Origin: Halocaridina rubra | Lineage: Eukaryota; Arthropoda; Malacostraca; Decapoda; Atyidae | Length of the DNA stretch: 64,000 nt | Direction: 5' to 3' | Assembly: GCA_037179515.1 (NCBI GenBank) | Contig: JAXCGZ010020995.1 | Coordinates: 36,251 to 100,250, forward strand | Part shown: positions 1 through 9,833 of the stretch, piece after piece | How the letters are laid out: every line of letters starts with the position of its first letter | Position numbering within the stretch: the stretch's first letter is position 1 | Position numbers and translations under genes: made by a program | Notes under the pieces: generated by a model | What the model was told of the DNA's origin: nothing | Database searches by the model: none | Seen by the model: only the letters and a program-made list of their open reading frames with translations

Positions 1-82
1 AATATCCACCCGAAACTTCCTTCTTTCACACATCCTAACAAATTCTGTCACCAAATGCTTCAGTTCATTCTCAATATCCAGT
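1..82 (-). pseudogene. RTE-type LINE reverse transcriptase fragment
   Basis: This stretch closely resembles the minus-strand RTE-type reverse transcriptase copy around 25365-25440; shared text includes the segments around 'cttctttcacacatcct' and 'gtcaccaaatgcttcag'. It encodes, on the minus strand, the helix just after the catalytic aspartates of that RT. Only about 27 codons remain before similarity stops, so it is a dead fragment, and it may continue beyond the left edge of the window. Confidence 0.6.
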
Positions 83-744
83 ATACAGTATAAATGAATT
101 TTAATAGTTATAATAATATAATAGTACAGTACAGTAATACATACACTAATACATGGGTAGGGTTTTGTTCGTGACTGTGAATGTTCATAACTTGGTTGTT
201 CGTAAGTAGGGGTGAGCTTTTGTATTTCTTCTGCCTTGACAAGGCCAAGTGTAGCCTTCATTGTGAGACATCTCTGCTTCAGCAACAGCAAACATTTTCT
301 TTGTGCAGGTTGGAGATTCCTTACTGCTTGCCACAAAGTACGAAATACATGTTATAAGTCATGCTTAATAGTCAGTGATGTGCAAACACAAATGCAATAC
401 CACAACATATTCCCATGTCCTAGAAGGGGGGGGGACCATACCCCAGATGCTATGACATTCTCACTTTATATTGTCAAATTCTTCCAAGTCAATGCAATAA
501 ATATAGGAGTAAATTTGGTGTGGACTAGGGAAAATATGAAAAGAACTTTAGTCTTTGGGCAGGAGGCATGCATGATTGGAATTAACTTTAGCACTGCCTC
601 TGATCGTCTATATATTGAATTTCTCATATTTAAAGTAAAAAACTAGGATACTGGTTGATATTTTCTCAGTATTATTGTGCCAGTTTTAAGTAACTGGACT
701 CAAATGATGGTGATAAATCATCATAATTCATTAATGTGATCTTA
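83..744. other. No recognisable gene
   Basis: An AT-rich stretch without a supported gene. The open frame at 212-646 has no recognisable motif and an ordinary low-complexity composition, so I do not call it. The segment around 150-215 faintly resembles 10320-10380 (both contain TTGTTC next to a GGGG-GTG motif), which may be two ends of an old DNA transposon family, but this is too weak to name. Confidence 0.4.
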
Positions 745-1003
745 GGTGTCCCTAAGGGTAGTTTTCTTGGCTCCTTGCTTTTCATTTTGTACTCTTTTTA
801 CAGGTAGATAGCTTTGGAAAGCAAACTAGTTTATGCTGATGATGCTACTAACAAAATACAAATTATGATAATATACGTGTGCAGAACTCTTAATCCTCAA
901 CATGCCAATCTCTTTGTTGATAATGTTACCTTAATATCATGTAGATCATTTAAAATTCTGGGGCTAACTTTCCATAGTAATTTGACTTTTGAACATTTAT
1001 AAA
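745..1003 (+). pseudogene. Decayed non-LTR reverse transcriptase fragment
   Basis: One plus-strand frame encodes GVPKGSFLGSLLFILY, matching the GVPQGSxLGPLLF motif that precedes the RT active site of LINEs, then an in-frame stop at 805-807, then LVYADDATN, matching the YADD catalytic motif. It ends with FKILGLTFHSNLTFEHL, like the thumb-proximal segment LLGVxFDxxLxF of LINE RTs. The block between GVPxGS and YADD is shorter than normal. It is a very old copy and I cannot assign a clade; no second copy of this family was recognised in the window. Confidence 0.6.
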
Positions 1004-1234
1004 GAAGAAGTACCAAAATGGCTGCCGGAAATAATGATGCTTAGGGTTATGTGAAGAGAGAGAGGAATAAATGAGATACGTGTACACATCATGTCCCTCG
1101 CCTCCACACTTTCCAGTAAAGATAACAAGGTTACTCGTTACTTTGCACTGGCTTGAGATAATCCCTATATAATGACTTGACTTTTCCATCCAAGAGAGAT
1201 TCCATATAAAAAAGAAATACTAATAATAAAAAAA
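1004..1234. other. No recognisable gene
   Basis: Between the RT fragment and the BEL-like fragment. No motif or repeat recognised; the minus-strand open frame covering part of it has no known signature. Confidence 0.4.
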
Positions 1235-1625
1235 ATCAGAACCGTCTGCAGGAGCCTCAGATCAGTCCCAAAAGGATTGCCATTCATTTAAATAACCACA
1301 TAATTTTGATTGCTCTAGCTTTCTCAACTCCACACTGCAGGATACAGATTTACTAGAACCACTTTCACTTGAATGTTTTCCAAGTTTCTTCAAGTGAACT
1401 AACCTCTGTGTAGCTTGCACTCTAGGGGTTCTTACTTCACAACCAAATTTAAAGGCATAGTCTAACTATTATTCTTACTGATAGGAATTGTTACCTCCAA
1501 ATCTAATGCTGACTGCACTTCTTCCAAATAAGATAAACTTTGATCTAACTCGTTTACAGTATTTTGTAGTTCCAACTTCTTAGTTTCATCATAGCCTTAG
1601 ACGACAGCCTTACCCACACACATGT
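1235..1625 (-). pseudogene. BEL/Pao-like Gag N-terminal remnant
   Basis: Read on the minus strand, one frame gives a coiled-coil-like stretch (NELDQSLSYLEEVQSALDLE) and, further on at about 1345-1240, KLEQSKLCGYLNEWQSFWD followed by a stop and SEAPADGS. The spacing L-x(4)-K-L-x-G-Y-x(3)-W-x(2)-F-W-D resembles the conserved start of the BEL/Pao Gag domain (LPKLxLPxFxGxxxxWxxFWDxF), where a coiled coil precedes it. The frames are broken by stops and at least one shift. Assignment rests on this motif alone; no BEL/Pao pol was found nearby. Confidence 0.45.
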
Positions 1626-1765
1626 GGCATTCCCACTCTTCCTCAACTTTCTCTCCTCCGTTTTTGCCAATTACAACTTAAGTTAGGAATAACCAATTAT
1701 CAAGTAAAATCCCTGGTCTGGACACCACATGCTCTTCCCAATAATACACTATCTGATATCAAGAC
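1626..1765. other. No recognisable gene
   Basis: Short unannotated stretch between the BEL-like remnant and the first microsatellite; nothing recognised. Confidence 0.4.
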
Positions 1766-2057
<292 letters not shown>

Positions 2058-2132
2058 TGTTACTTCCATTATCGCGATGGTTCGGTTCCGGGACCCGGCG
2101 CGAGACAGTAAAATTGCGAAGTAGGATCAGCC

Positions 2133-2455
2133 TATATGTACATAGATATTGTAATTTATTTTTACGTTTGCACTGTATAAACCCTCCCTGTACTGTTAAC
2201 AAACCACCATTTGCTTCATAAATAACAGCATGCAATGTAAATTTATATGAAAGTGATAGATAAAATTACGGTGAATGAAGTAGTAATTACATGACATACT
2301 CATGTACATAGGTATTTTACAATTATTTTTACGTTTACGTACTGTATAAACCCTCCCTGCACTGTTAAAAAAACACCCTTTACTTTATAAATTACAGCAT
2401 GAAATGTAAATTTATATGAAAGTGATACTAAAACTTACGTGAATGAGGTGATGAT
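2133..2455. repeat. Two-copy tandem repeat, ~166 bp, in the Tigger-like element
   Basis: The text starting GTACATAG at 2138 recurs at 2304. Each unit contains CTGTATAAACCCTCCCTG and ends near ATGTAAATTTATATGAAAG. The units differ by scattered substitutions and small indels. Confidence 0.8.
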
Positions 2456-2815
2456 TTTTCATTCTTTCAGCATATCTAAGAATTTCACCTTATCTACTAT
2501 GGTTAACATCCTCTTTGCCACTTAGGCTGACCACCAGAAGCCTTAGAAGGTGAAGGACATTTGGGAGGCATTGCAAAGGTTAAATTACACGTGAAAACAC
2601 AATCACAAGCAAAACGTAATAATAAGCACAACGTGAATGGCGTACACGTGAGTTAGACTGAACGAGTGAGGCGGGACATTGGAAAATGGTGGGAAAAGCA
2701 AACTGCAATGAAAAAGCCAATCAGACCCCATGATACAGAACATAAGAAAAACAATTCTGTGAATCGTTGTCTCCCGACCTTTCAGCCAATAGCATTCCAT
2801 GAACTATCTCAACTA

Positions 2816-3500
2816 GGTGAGAGCCTTTTCGTTTTCCGAAATGCTGATAGCGGTATCGTATTTTACATGGTGCAATACTGTTAGTATTTATGTTTTTTTT
2901 ATTATTTTTTACTGTTGTATTATTCTTAGGCTAGGAAATACTTGTTTTATCATATAAAATAATGAAAGTTTTAATATTCATTAGGTCACGTAGGTGAGAG
3001 CCTTTGCGTTTTCCGAAACGTGATACCGATATCGTATTTTACATGGTGCAATACTGTTAGTACTGCATTTATGTTTTTTACTATTTTTTACTGTTTTATT
3101 ATTCTTAGGCTAGGAAATACTTGTTTTATCAATAAAATAATGAAGATTTTAATATTCACTAGGTCACGTAGGTGAGGGCCTTTGCGTTTTCGAAACGCTG
3201 ATACTAGTATCGTATTTTACGTGGTGCAATATTGTTAGTATTTATGTTTTTTACTATTTTTTACTGTTTTCATATTCTTAGGCTAAGAAATACGTTTTTT
3301 TTTATCAATAAAATCATGAAACTACTGGAAATTTTAATATACAGTATATGCTAGCTCACTTAGGTGCGACCCCAATACATTGTACGCTATCGGACACTAT
3401 TTGACACAATGCAATACCCTGTACTGTGAGTTATATATCTATATTTAGGTTTTTTGCTATTTTTTACTGTTTTATTATTCATAGGCTTGGAAATAAATTT
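2816..3500. repeat. Four-copy tandem repeat, ~177 bp, in the Tigger-like element
   Basis: Units begin GGTGAGAGCCTTT at about 2816, 2993 and 3171, and a diverged one (GGTGCGACC) at about 3363. All carry CGTATTTTAC-TGGTGCAAT (degenerate in the last) and the CTGTT-TATTATTCTTAGGCTAGGAAATA block. Periods are about 177, 178 and 192. The last unit is the most divergent. Confidence 0.8.
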
Positions 3501-3685
3501 TTTTATCAATTAAATAAAGACAATTTTTTTTCAATAAAAAAAATAAAATACTGAAAATTTTTATTTTTTCAATATTTTAATATTTTTGCTCATATCCAAA
3601 AAATAAAATAATAATTTGCCAAAAAAAAAAAACGTGGTACAGTGAAAACGCGAATCAAGAAACGCGATCCAGCGAGGGATCACTG

Positions 3686-3814
3686 TATATATATACATAA
3701 AAAAAGTTTTACGTCACGGACTCACTTTTCTACCAAGGGCTAGGACAGTTGCCTTCTTGCGAAGGACTTGTTTTGGCAGATGTAATCGTTACCCTGAATG
3801 CATGCCCTTGCTAA
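3686..3814. other. Unannotated spacer
   Basis: Sequence between the Tigger-like right end and the tRNA-like sequence. It may be the body of a SINE whose head is the tRNA-like part, but I have no second copy in the window to test this. Confidence 0.3.
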
Positions 3815-3891
3815 CCTCAGACCGTGGCGGGGCGCGAACCCTCGACCTGACACCTCAGAGTCGCGGACGCTACCGCCTGAGCCATGGTGAC
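3815..3891 (-). repeat. tRNA-derived sequence (SINE head or tRNA pseudogene)
   Basis: On the minus strand, starting at 3891, the sequence begins GTCACCA then TGGCTCAGGCGG, a good match to the Pol III A box (TRGYNNARNNGG) at the position expected for +8 of a tRNA, and carries GGGTTCGCGCCCC downstream, a good match to the B box (GGTTCGANNCC). Spacing between boxes is about 40 nt, within the tRNA range. The 5' start resembles tRNA-Leu genes. I could not fold a perfect cloverleaf, so a SINE head or tRNA pseudogene is more likely than a working tRNA. Ty3-A is inserted two bases beyond its predicted first base. Confidence 0.6.
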
Positions 3892-3893
3892 TA

Positions 3894-4012
3894 TGTAGTG
3901 GCATCGTGTATTTTCTTTCTTTATTTGGAGTGTTGTAGTGGTATGATATATGTCTTCTTTATTTATATATTAATTTATTTATTAATTGATATCTTGTAAA
4001 CATTGAACTATA
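3894..4012 (+). repeat. Ty3-A 5' LTR
   Basis: 119 bp, beginning TGTAGTGGCAT and ending GAACTATA. Very short for a gypsy LTR. It contains an internal near-repeat of its own start (TTGTAGTGG at about 3932). The sequence after it, AAGTGGTGACCACCG, is where the primer-binding site should be, but I could not name the tRNA. Confidence 0.85.
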
Positions 4013-4183
4013 AAGTGGTGACCACCGTAGTGACAAGATATAGGAGTGACAAGATATAGGAGTGACAAGATATTTGTAATTGACAAGATAGGCGTAAGTG
4101 ACAAAATTTCTTCAGCATCATACCGGTAGGCAAGGCCTAGGTTTCTTTCAGTATTTGTACTCCAAGATAAGCTGTCATAAACA

Positions 4184-5002
4184 ATGCCCGATTCTGATGA
4201 TGATAAGTCTAGTGCTGTCAGGCACATAGCAGTGAAAGCCCCTGCATTCATGGACACCTGCGTCTCAGGGTGGTTTTCTATTCTTGAAGCTCAATTTGGC
4301 TTAGCTAATGTGAAATCCAGTGAAACAAAATTTTTCCATGTGTTATCTGCCTTGCCCCCTACTGTTGTAGAACGTGTTCCCCAAGACACTTTAAATAGGA
4401 GAGACTATGATATAATTAAAGCATACCTCACAAATCTTTTTGAACAGACCAAGCCTGAACTTTTCAATGATTTGATAAGTAATACAGTAATGCATGGCAA
4501 GCCTTCAGTGTATTTAGAAGAAATTCGCAGAACTGCTTCTAAATTAGGAGTAACAGATGACCTAGTGAAACATAAATTCTTGCAAGCAGTTCCCAGTAGT
4601 ATTTCGGCAGTTTTAACCTCTCAGCAAAATATGGATTTACCAGCTTTAGGCAAGCTTGCAGATGAACTAGTTGTATTTTCTCAAAATAATAATAGAGCTA
4701 AACCCATCAATGTTGTTGATCAGTCGTCAGTTTCTCGTCAAGCTAGTACATCCCAGTATGTATCAGTTTCCAAGAATCCACCTGTAGGCCTAGGAGTGCA
4801 ACCGTTCCATCAAAATCAACGTCCAAAAGTTTGTCGTGCCCATTTATATTATGGAACTCTGGCTAAATGGTGCAAGCCGTGGTGCCAATGGCCGAATAAA
4901 TCTCAAAATATCCAGATGAAGGATTCTTCTAGAGCGCCGTCCCCAGCATCAACGTCTAGGTCCTCGTCGCCCGCACGGAATTTTCCTAGTTCGGAAAACT
5001 AA
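4184..5002 (+). CDS. gag: Ty3-A Gag
   Basis: A 272-residue frame that would form the retrotransposon particle. The N-terminal half (APAFMDTCVSGWFSILEAQF, then a segment around HVLSALPPTVVERV) matches the capsid-like start of a widespread arthropod gypsy Gag family. Instead of a standard CCHC knuckle, the C-terminal part holds CRAHLYYGTLAKWCKPWCQW, the Cx2Hx9Cx3C-type variant knuckle typical of this family, followed by a Ser/Pro/Arg-rich tail. ATG 4184 is the first in frame and follows ATAAACA. The stop at 5000-5002 is immediately preceded by the heptamer GGAAAAC, and pol is open in the -1 frame there. The frame is uninterrupted, implying modest age. Confidence 0.85.
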   Translation: MPDSDDDKSSAVRHIAVKAPAFMDTCVSGWFSILEAQFGLANVKSSETKFFHVLSALPPTVVERVPQDTLNRRDYDIIKAYLTNLFEQTKPELFNDLISNTVMHGKPSVYLEEIRRTASKLGVTDDLVKHKFLQAVPSSISAVLTSQQNMDLPALGKLADELVVFSQNNNRAKPINVVDQSSVSRQASTSQYVSVSKNPPVGLGVQPFHQNQRPKVCRAHLYYGTLAKWCKPWCQWPNKSQNIQMKDSSRAPSPASTSRSSSPARNFPSSEN

Positions 5003-7530
5003 TAAAGCAGACAGAAGAGAAAATTGTAGCTACGGCCACTTCTGTTCTGCCACTTCTACAGGTTGTAGCCAAAATTGGTTGTAGTGACATGGTCTTCACT
5101 GTGGATACAGGAGCAGCAGTCTCCATTATTCCATATAAGTATGTTTCAGAAATTTTATTAAGGCCAACAGCAGTTAATATTTCTACAGCCACTGGTGAGT
5201 CAATAAAAGTTTATGGTGAAATTATTCTTGACCTTGATATTCGGCAGTTGCGCCGTCGATTTAACTGGAGATTTGTTGTTGCAGATGTATGTACACCTTT
5301 ATTAGGTAATGATTTTCTTTGCAATTTTGGATTGTTTATTGATTGTAAGAATAAAACTTTACATGACAATATAACACAATGTTCTGTAAAAGGTGATATT
5401 GCAAATCATAATGTTTCTTATGTGATTAATAATTTGAACTATTTACCTGATTCTGTACAACAGTTGTTCCAAGATTTTCCCTCACTCTTGTCCTGTGCTA
5501 AGCCTCTTACAGCTAATAATTCTTTCAAGAATTCTATTGTTTTTCATTATATAGATACAGGGAGTTCTCCTCCGACATTTGCTAGATGTCGTCCGTTGGC
5601 TCCAGACAAATATTCTGCCGCCAAGGAAGCATTTAAGCAGTTGTTGGATATGGGAATTGTACAACCTTCTAAATCACCTTGGGCTTCACCCATTCATTTA
5701 GTTCCTAAACCTAAGCCAGGAGAGTGGAGAGTATGTGGTGATTTTAGGCAACTTAATACTTTGACCAAGCCAGATAAATATCCTTTACCACATATTAGTA
5801 GTGTGTCATTAAAGCTTTACAAGAAAAAGATATTCAGTAAAATTGATTTGTTAAAAGCCTATCACCAGATCCCTATGAATCCTTCAGATATTGAAAAGAC
5901 AGCAGTAACCACACCCTTTGAGCTATTTGAATATTTATATATGCCTTATGGTCTTCGGAATGCCCCTGCCACTTTTCAGCGTTTGATGGACAATTTATTT
6001 AGAAACCTTGATTTTGTATTTATTTACCTGGATGATATTCTGATATTTTCAGAGAATACAGAAGAGCACAAGAAACATTTGTCTATAGTATTTGAAATCC
6101 TAAGCTCTAATAATCTTAAAATTTCTATTGATAAATGTGAATTCTTTAAAAATGAAATAGAATATTTAGGATATTTGATCGCTGCTAATGGTTTAAAACC
6201 TGGTTCTCATAAACAGACAGATATTGTTGATTTTCCTAAGCCAGCAGATTCTGCTGCCTTACGTAGGTTTATAGGAATGCTCAATTACTATAGACTAATG
6301 GTAGCGCATTTTGCTGATGTTGTATATCCTTTGACTGAATTAATTAGATTACAACCTAAATCTAAAGAACTAGTATGGAATTCGGAAGCAGAATCTGCCT
6401 TTGTAAGTGCTAAAGAGTCACTTAACAATGCTTGCACCATTGCATATTTCACTAGTAAATGTAATTCTCCACTGCATCTGGTGACTGATTGTTCCCAAGT
6501 GGCAGCTGGAGCTGCGTTACACCAAATTCAGGATGGTAAATTTGTCCCTATTGAATTCTTGTCAAAGAAATTATCAGAAACTCAGAGGTGTTATTCTACT
6601 TTTGACCGAGAACTGCTTGCTGCGTATCTGGCTGTACTAAAATTTAAACATTTAATTGAAAGACGTGAAACCGTTTTATTTACTGATCATAAACCCCTTG
6701 CTTTTGCATTTAAGAATCCTCATACAGCCAAGTCAGATAGACAGCAACGATATTGGTCTTTAATTAGCGAGTGTATATCAGATGTTGTACATATCAAGGG
6801 TGCAGAAAATGTTGTAGCAGATTGTCTTTCCAGATCATTACCTGTATCTTCTGTCTCAGTGGACTTACATGATTTAACCAGTATAGCTGAGAGCCAATCC
6901 ACTGACACAGAAATTCTTAATTACAAAGAGAGATTGAAAATTTTCAAAATTCAGAATCATGACTTATATTGTGACATGTCAACACCCCATCCGAGACCAT
7001 TTCTTCCCTTAGCTTGTCGTAAATCAGTATTTCAACTTATGCATGACATTTCACATCCAGGAGTCAAAGGTACGTTGCGCCTTATCAAAGCTAGGTACTT
7101 TTGGCCTAATATGGAGCGAGATATTCGAAGTTGGACTAAAGAGTGTACTTCTTGTCAGGAGGTTAAAGTGCACCGCCATACCCGTGCTCCTATTAAAAAT
7201 TTTACAGCACCTTTTGGGAGATTTGAATTTGTACATTTAGATATTGTTGGTACTCTCCCTCCTAGTAAACTCCCTGGCCAGTCTTTTACAGCACCAGAAC
7301 AATACGTTCTTACCTGTATTGACAGATCTACTAGATGGTTGGAAGCCATCCCCATTACAGATATTTCTGCTACCACTGTTGCTTTTGTTTTTATTAAAAG
7401 TTGGGTATCTCGTTTTGGAGTGCCATTATATGTTTTTACTGATAGAGGTGCTCAGTTTGAATCTGCATTATTTCAGCAACTTTCCTCTATAATTGGATTT
7501 CATAGACTGCGTACCACTTCATATCACCCT
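4990..7530 (+). CDS. pol: Ty3-A Pol, 5' part (protease, RT, RNase H, integrase start)
   Basis: Open in the -1 frame relative to gag, from just after a stop at 4987-4989, so it overlaps the end of gag; the first internal ATG is 5089. Domains in order: aspartic protease with VDTGAAVSIIP (about 5101-5133); reverse transcriptase with ASPIHLVPKPKPGEWRVC, FSKIDLLKAYHQIPM, MPYGLRNAPATFQRLMD and catalytic YLDD at 6025-6036; RNase H starting LVTDCSQVAAGAAL near 6478 and ending NVVADCLSRS; integrase with an HHCC zinc-binding region (about 7039-7165) and the first two catalytic aspartates in HLDIVG (about 7237) and FTDRGAQF (about 7435). The frame then runs into LINE-A sequence after TTSYHP. The third catalytic residue is missing, see the findings. 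Confidence 0.88.
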
Positions 7531-8982
7531 CACTGGAGTCGGGGGAGATTCCAAGATGCTGGAAACAAGCAAATGTGATACCTATCTTCAAAAAGGGAAG
7601 GTGGGATACGGCTCTGAACTATAGACCAGTTTCCTTGACCAGCATAGTTTGCAAACTTATGGAGAAACTACTAAGGAAACATATCTCTCTTCACTTGGAA
7701 TCCTTCAACTTTTTGTCAGTGAGGCAACATGGCTTCAGAGAAGGAAGATCAACAGTAACAAACTTATTAGAATTTTATGATGAGGTAAGCCAAATCTTAC
7801 AGGAAAGAGAGGGCTGGGCAGATTGCATATTCCTAGACTTCCAGAAAGCGTTTGACACTGTTCCACATGGGAGACTTATTAGGAAGCTGCAATCAATGGC
7901 TAGAATAGGTGGGAATGTTTTGGAATGGATAAAAACTTACTTAGAAGGAAGGGAACAGAGGGTTAGAGTAAGACACTCAGTGTCTGAATGGAGAAGAGTT
8001 AGTAGTGGAGTTCCACAGGGTTCAGTTTTAGGGCCACTTTTGTTCCTTGTATATGTAAATGACCTACCAGAGTGTGTAAATTCATTCATGAATATGTTTG
8101 CAGATGATGCAAAGATTGTGAAGAAAGTAAAAAACGAGAACAATGGTAGAGAACTTCAGGAGGATCTAAATAATCTGCATGAGTGGTCAGAAAAGTGGCT
8201 AATGAAATTCAATACCTCAAAATGTAAGGTAATGAGAATGGGTACAAGTGCAAGAAGGCCCAAGCTTGACTACTCGGTGGCTGGAGTACAACTTCAAGAG
8301 ACAGAACATGAGAGAGATCTAGGAGTAAACATACTGGCAGATTTGTCTCCAGAAATACATATAAATGGCGTAGTAAGGGCAGCATATGCATTCTTATCAA
8401 ATGTAAGGGTAGCCTTCAGGCACATGGACAAGGAAATGTTCAGAAATATTTATGTAACCTATGTGAGGCCAAAATTCGAATATGCAGCCCCCTTTTGGAA
8501 TCCGCACTTGAAAAAGCACATAGCTAAGCTTGAAAAAGTTCAAAGACATGCCACGAAACTGGTGCCAGAAATACGCAATCTCGGTTATGATGAGAGGCTG
8601 AGGGAATTAGACTTGCCATCACTGGAAGCTAGAAGAGTAAGGGGGGATATGGTGACAGTCTTTAAATTCCTTCATGGTTATGATAGAGTGGATAGGGATC
8701 GATATTTCGATATGGCTGGCTCTAGAACTAGAGGTCATAGTTTGAAGCTTCGTAAGAAAACTTGTTTGCAGGATGTAAGGAAATACTTTTTCAGTGTAAG
8801 AGTAGTTGATAATTGGAATTGGCTAAGCGAGGAGGTAGTTAATGCTATCTCAATCCATAGTTTTAAAGACAGGTATGATAAGTATCACTAAGTCTAAAAA
8901 TGGAACCGATCAGGAGACGGGAAGATAGGAGCTTTGGGCTCTTTCCCGTAAACACAATTAGGTAATCACAATTAGGTAATCA
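7531..8982 (+). mobile_element. LINE-A copy 1 (5'-truncated CR1/L2-group LINE)
   Basis: Inserted in the Ty3-A integrase. It starts within the ORF2 RT (CACTGGAGTC..., matching the longer copy at 18585) and ends in the family's 3' UTR and tail, where AATTAGGTAATCAC occurs twice in tandem (about 8957-8984). Ty3-A coding resumes at CATAGAGTATTGAAAG. No target duplication is visible; instead part of the integrase is missing. Confidence 0.9.
7575..8891 (+). CDS. LINE-A ORF2, C-terminal part (RT and C-terminal domain)
   Basis: An open 438-residue frame that copies the element's RNA at a nicked target. RT motifs in order: [68 protein letters not shown] and catalytic FADDAK at about 8096-8113. The C-terminal half has VTYVRPKFEYAAPFWNPHLK and ends FKDRYDKYH, shared by all LINE-A copies here. 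The apparent start lies at the truncation boundary; the whole endonuclease domain is absent. The frame has no internal stop, so this is a fairly recent copy, but it cannot be functional. Confidence 0.88.
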   Translation: MIPIFKKGRWDTALNYRPVSLTSIVCKLMEKLLRKHISLHLESFNFLSVRQHGFREGRSTVTNLLEFYDEVSQILQEREGWADCIFLDFQKAFDTVPHGRLIRKLQSMARIGGNVLEWIKTYLEGREQRVRVRHSVSEWRRVSSGVPQGSVLGPLLFLVYVNDLPECVNSFMNMFADDAKIVKKVKNENNGRELQEDLNNLHEWSEKWLMKFNTSKCKVMRMGTSARRPKLDYSVAGVQLQETEHERDLGVNILADLSPEIHINGVVRAAYAFLSNVRVAFRHMDKEMFRNIYVTYVRPKFEYAAPFWNPHLKKHIAKLEKVQRHATKLVPEIRNLGYDERLRELDLPSLEARRVRGDMVTVFKFLHGYDRVDRDRYFDMAGSRTRGHSLKLRKKTCLQDVRKYFFSVRVVDNWNWLSEEVVNAISIHSFKDRYDKYH

Positions 8983-9732
8983 CATAGAGTATTGAAAGTA
9001 TCTCTGATGGCACGTAAAGATGATTGGCTTGCTTCTTTACCAATAGTACTTTTAGGTTTAAGATGTGTCCCCACAGAGTCTGGAGTTTCTCCATTTACTT
9101 TGGTAACAGGAAGTATGCTACTTAGTCCTAAAATCATGGTAACAACTGAAACTCCTTCTTTTGCACAACAAAAAGAAATTGTCTCTGAATTTGTATCTCG
9201 AATGCGTGAATTAGATTTTTCTGAATCCTCTTATGGATACCTTCATTCATCCTCTGTTAAACCTTATGTTCCAAAAGATCTTGAATCATGTACACATGTT
9301 TGGGTTAGAGTGGATCGTGTACGTCGCCCTTTAGAGGCTCCCTACTTTGGTCCACTTGAAATTGTGGAACGTGGTGATAAATATTTTATTCTACGTCAGC
9401 TTTCTGGAAATTTAACTACTGTATCTGTAGATAGATTGAAACCTGCCTCAATACCAAAAACTATCAGTTCTAATGAGACAGAACCTACTGTAAATAATGA
9501 TTCTGTTCCAGAAGCTGTCAATTCTGATGTGATTGAACCAAGTGTAAATAATGATTTTTCTGATTCTAATTCCACAAATGACACAGATTCTGATACATTA
9601 ATTCCTAGTAGTGCATCTATTCCTGAAAATATTGATAATGAAGATGTTATTGAAGAGAAAATACCTCAATCTGTTCTTACGAAATCTCGTCGAGTTAGAT
9701 TTAATCGTAACCCTGATTATGTATATTATTAA
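8983..9732 (+). CDS. pol: Ty3-A Pol, 3' part (integrase C-terminus)
   Basis: Continues the Ty3-A integrase after the LINE insertion, beginning with codons for HRVLKVSLMARKDDWLASL. SGVSPFTLVTGSMLLSP matches the end of the integrase core, and VWVRVDRVRRPLEAPYFGPL is the GPF/Y-type C-terminal module that binds DNA. A Ser/Asn/Glu-rich tail follows, ending RVRFNRNPDYVYY. There is no chromodomain and no env. It is open throughout, so the element was coding-competent over this stretch before being split. Confidence 0.85.
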   Translation, partial: HRVLKVSLMARKDDWLASLPIVLLGLRCVPTESGVSPFTLVTGSMLLSPKIMVTTETPSFAQQKEIVSEFVSRMRELDFSESSYGYLHSSSVKPYVPKDLESCTHVWVRVDRVRRPLEAPYFGPLEIVERGDKYFILRQLSGNLTTVSVDRLKPASIPKTISSNETEPTVNNDSVPEAVNSDVIEPSVNNDFSDSNSTNDTDSDTLIPSSASIPENIDNEDVIEEKIPQSVLTKSRRVRFNRNPDYVYY

Positions 9733-9833
9733 TTTGTATTTTTGTATCTAGGTCTCCACATATATATTATATATCTATATTTTCTATTATCAGTGTTAAA
9801 AACTAATGTACTCCTGTACGGGCAGGGGAGTGT

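Noticed and set aside
212..646. A 144-codon plus-strand frame at the left of the window
   Set aside because: No recognisable domain, biased low-complexity composition and no paralogue in the window. I treat it as chance.
3815..3891. A functional tRNA gene
   Set aside because: A and B boxes are present, but I could not satisfy acceptor and anticodon stems together, and no terminator T-run follows at the expected place. A SINE head or pseudogene fits better.
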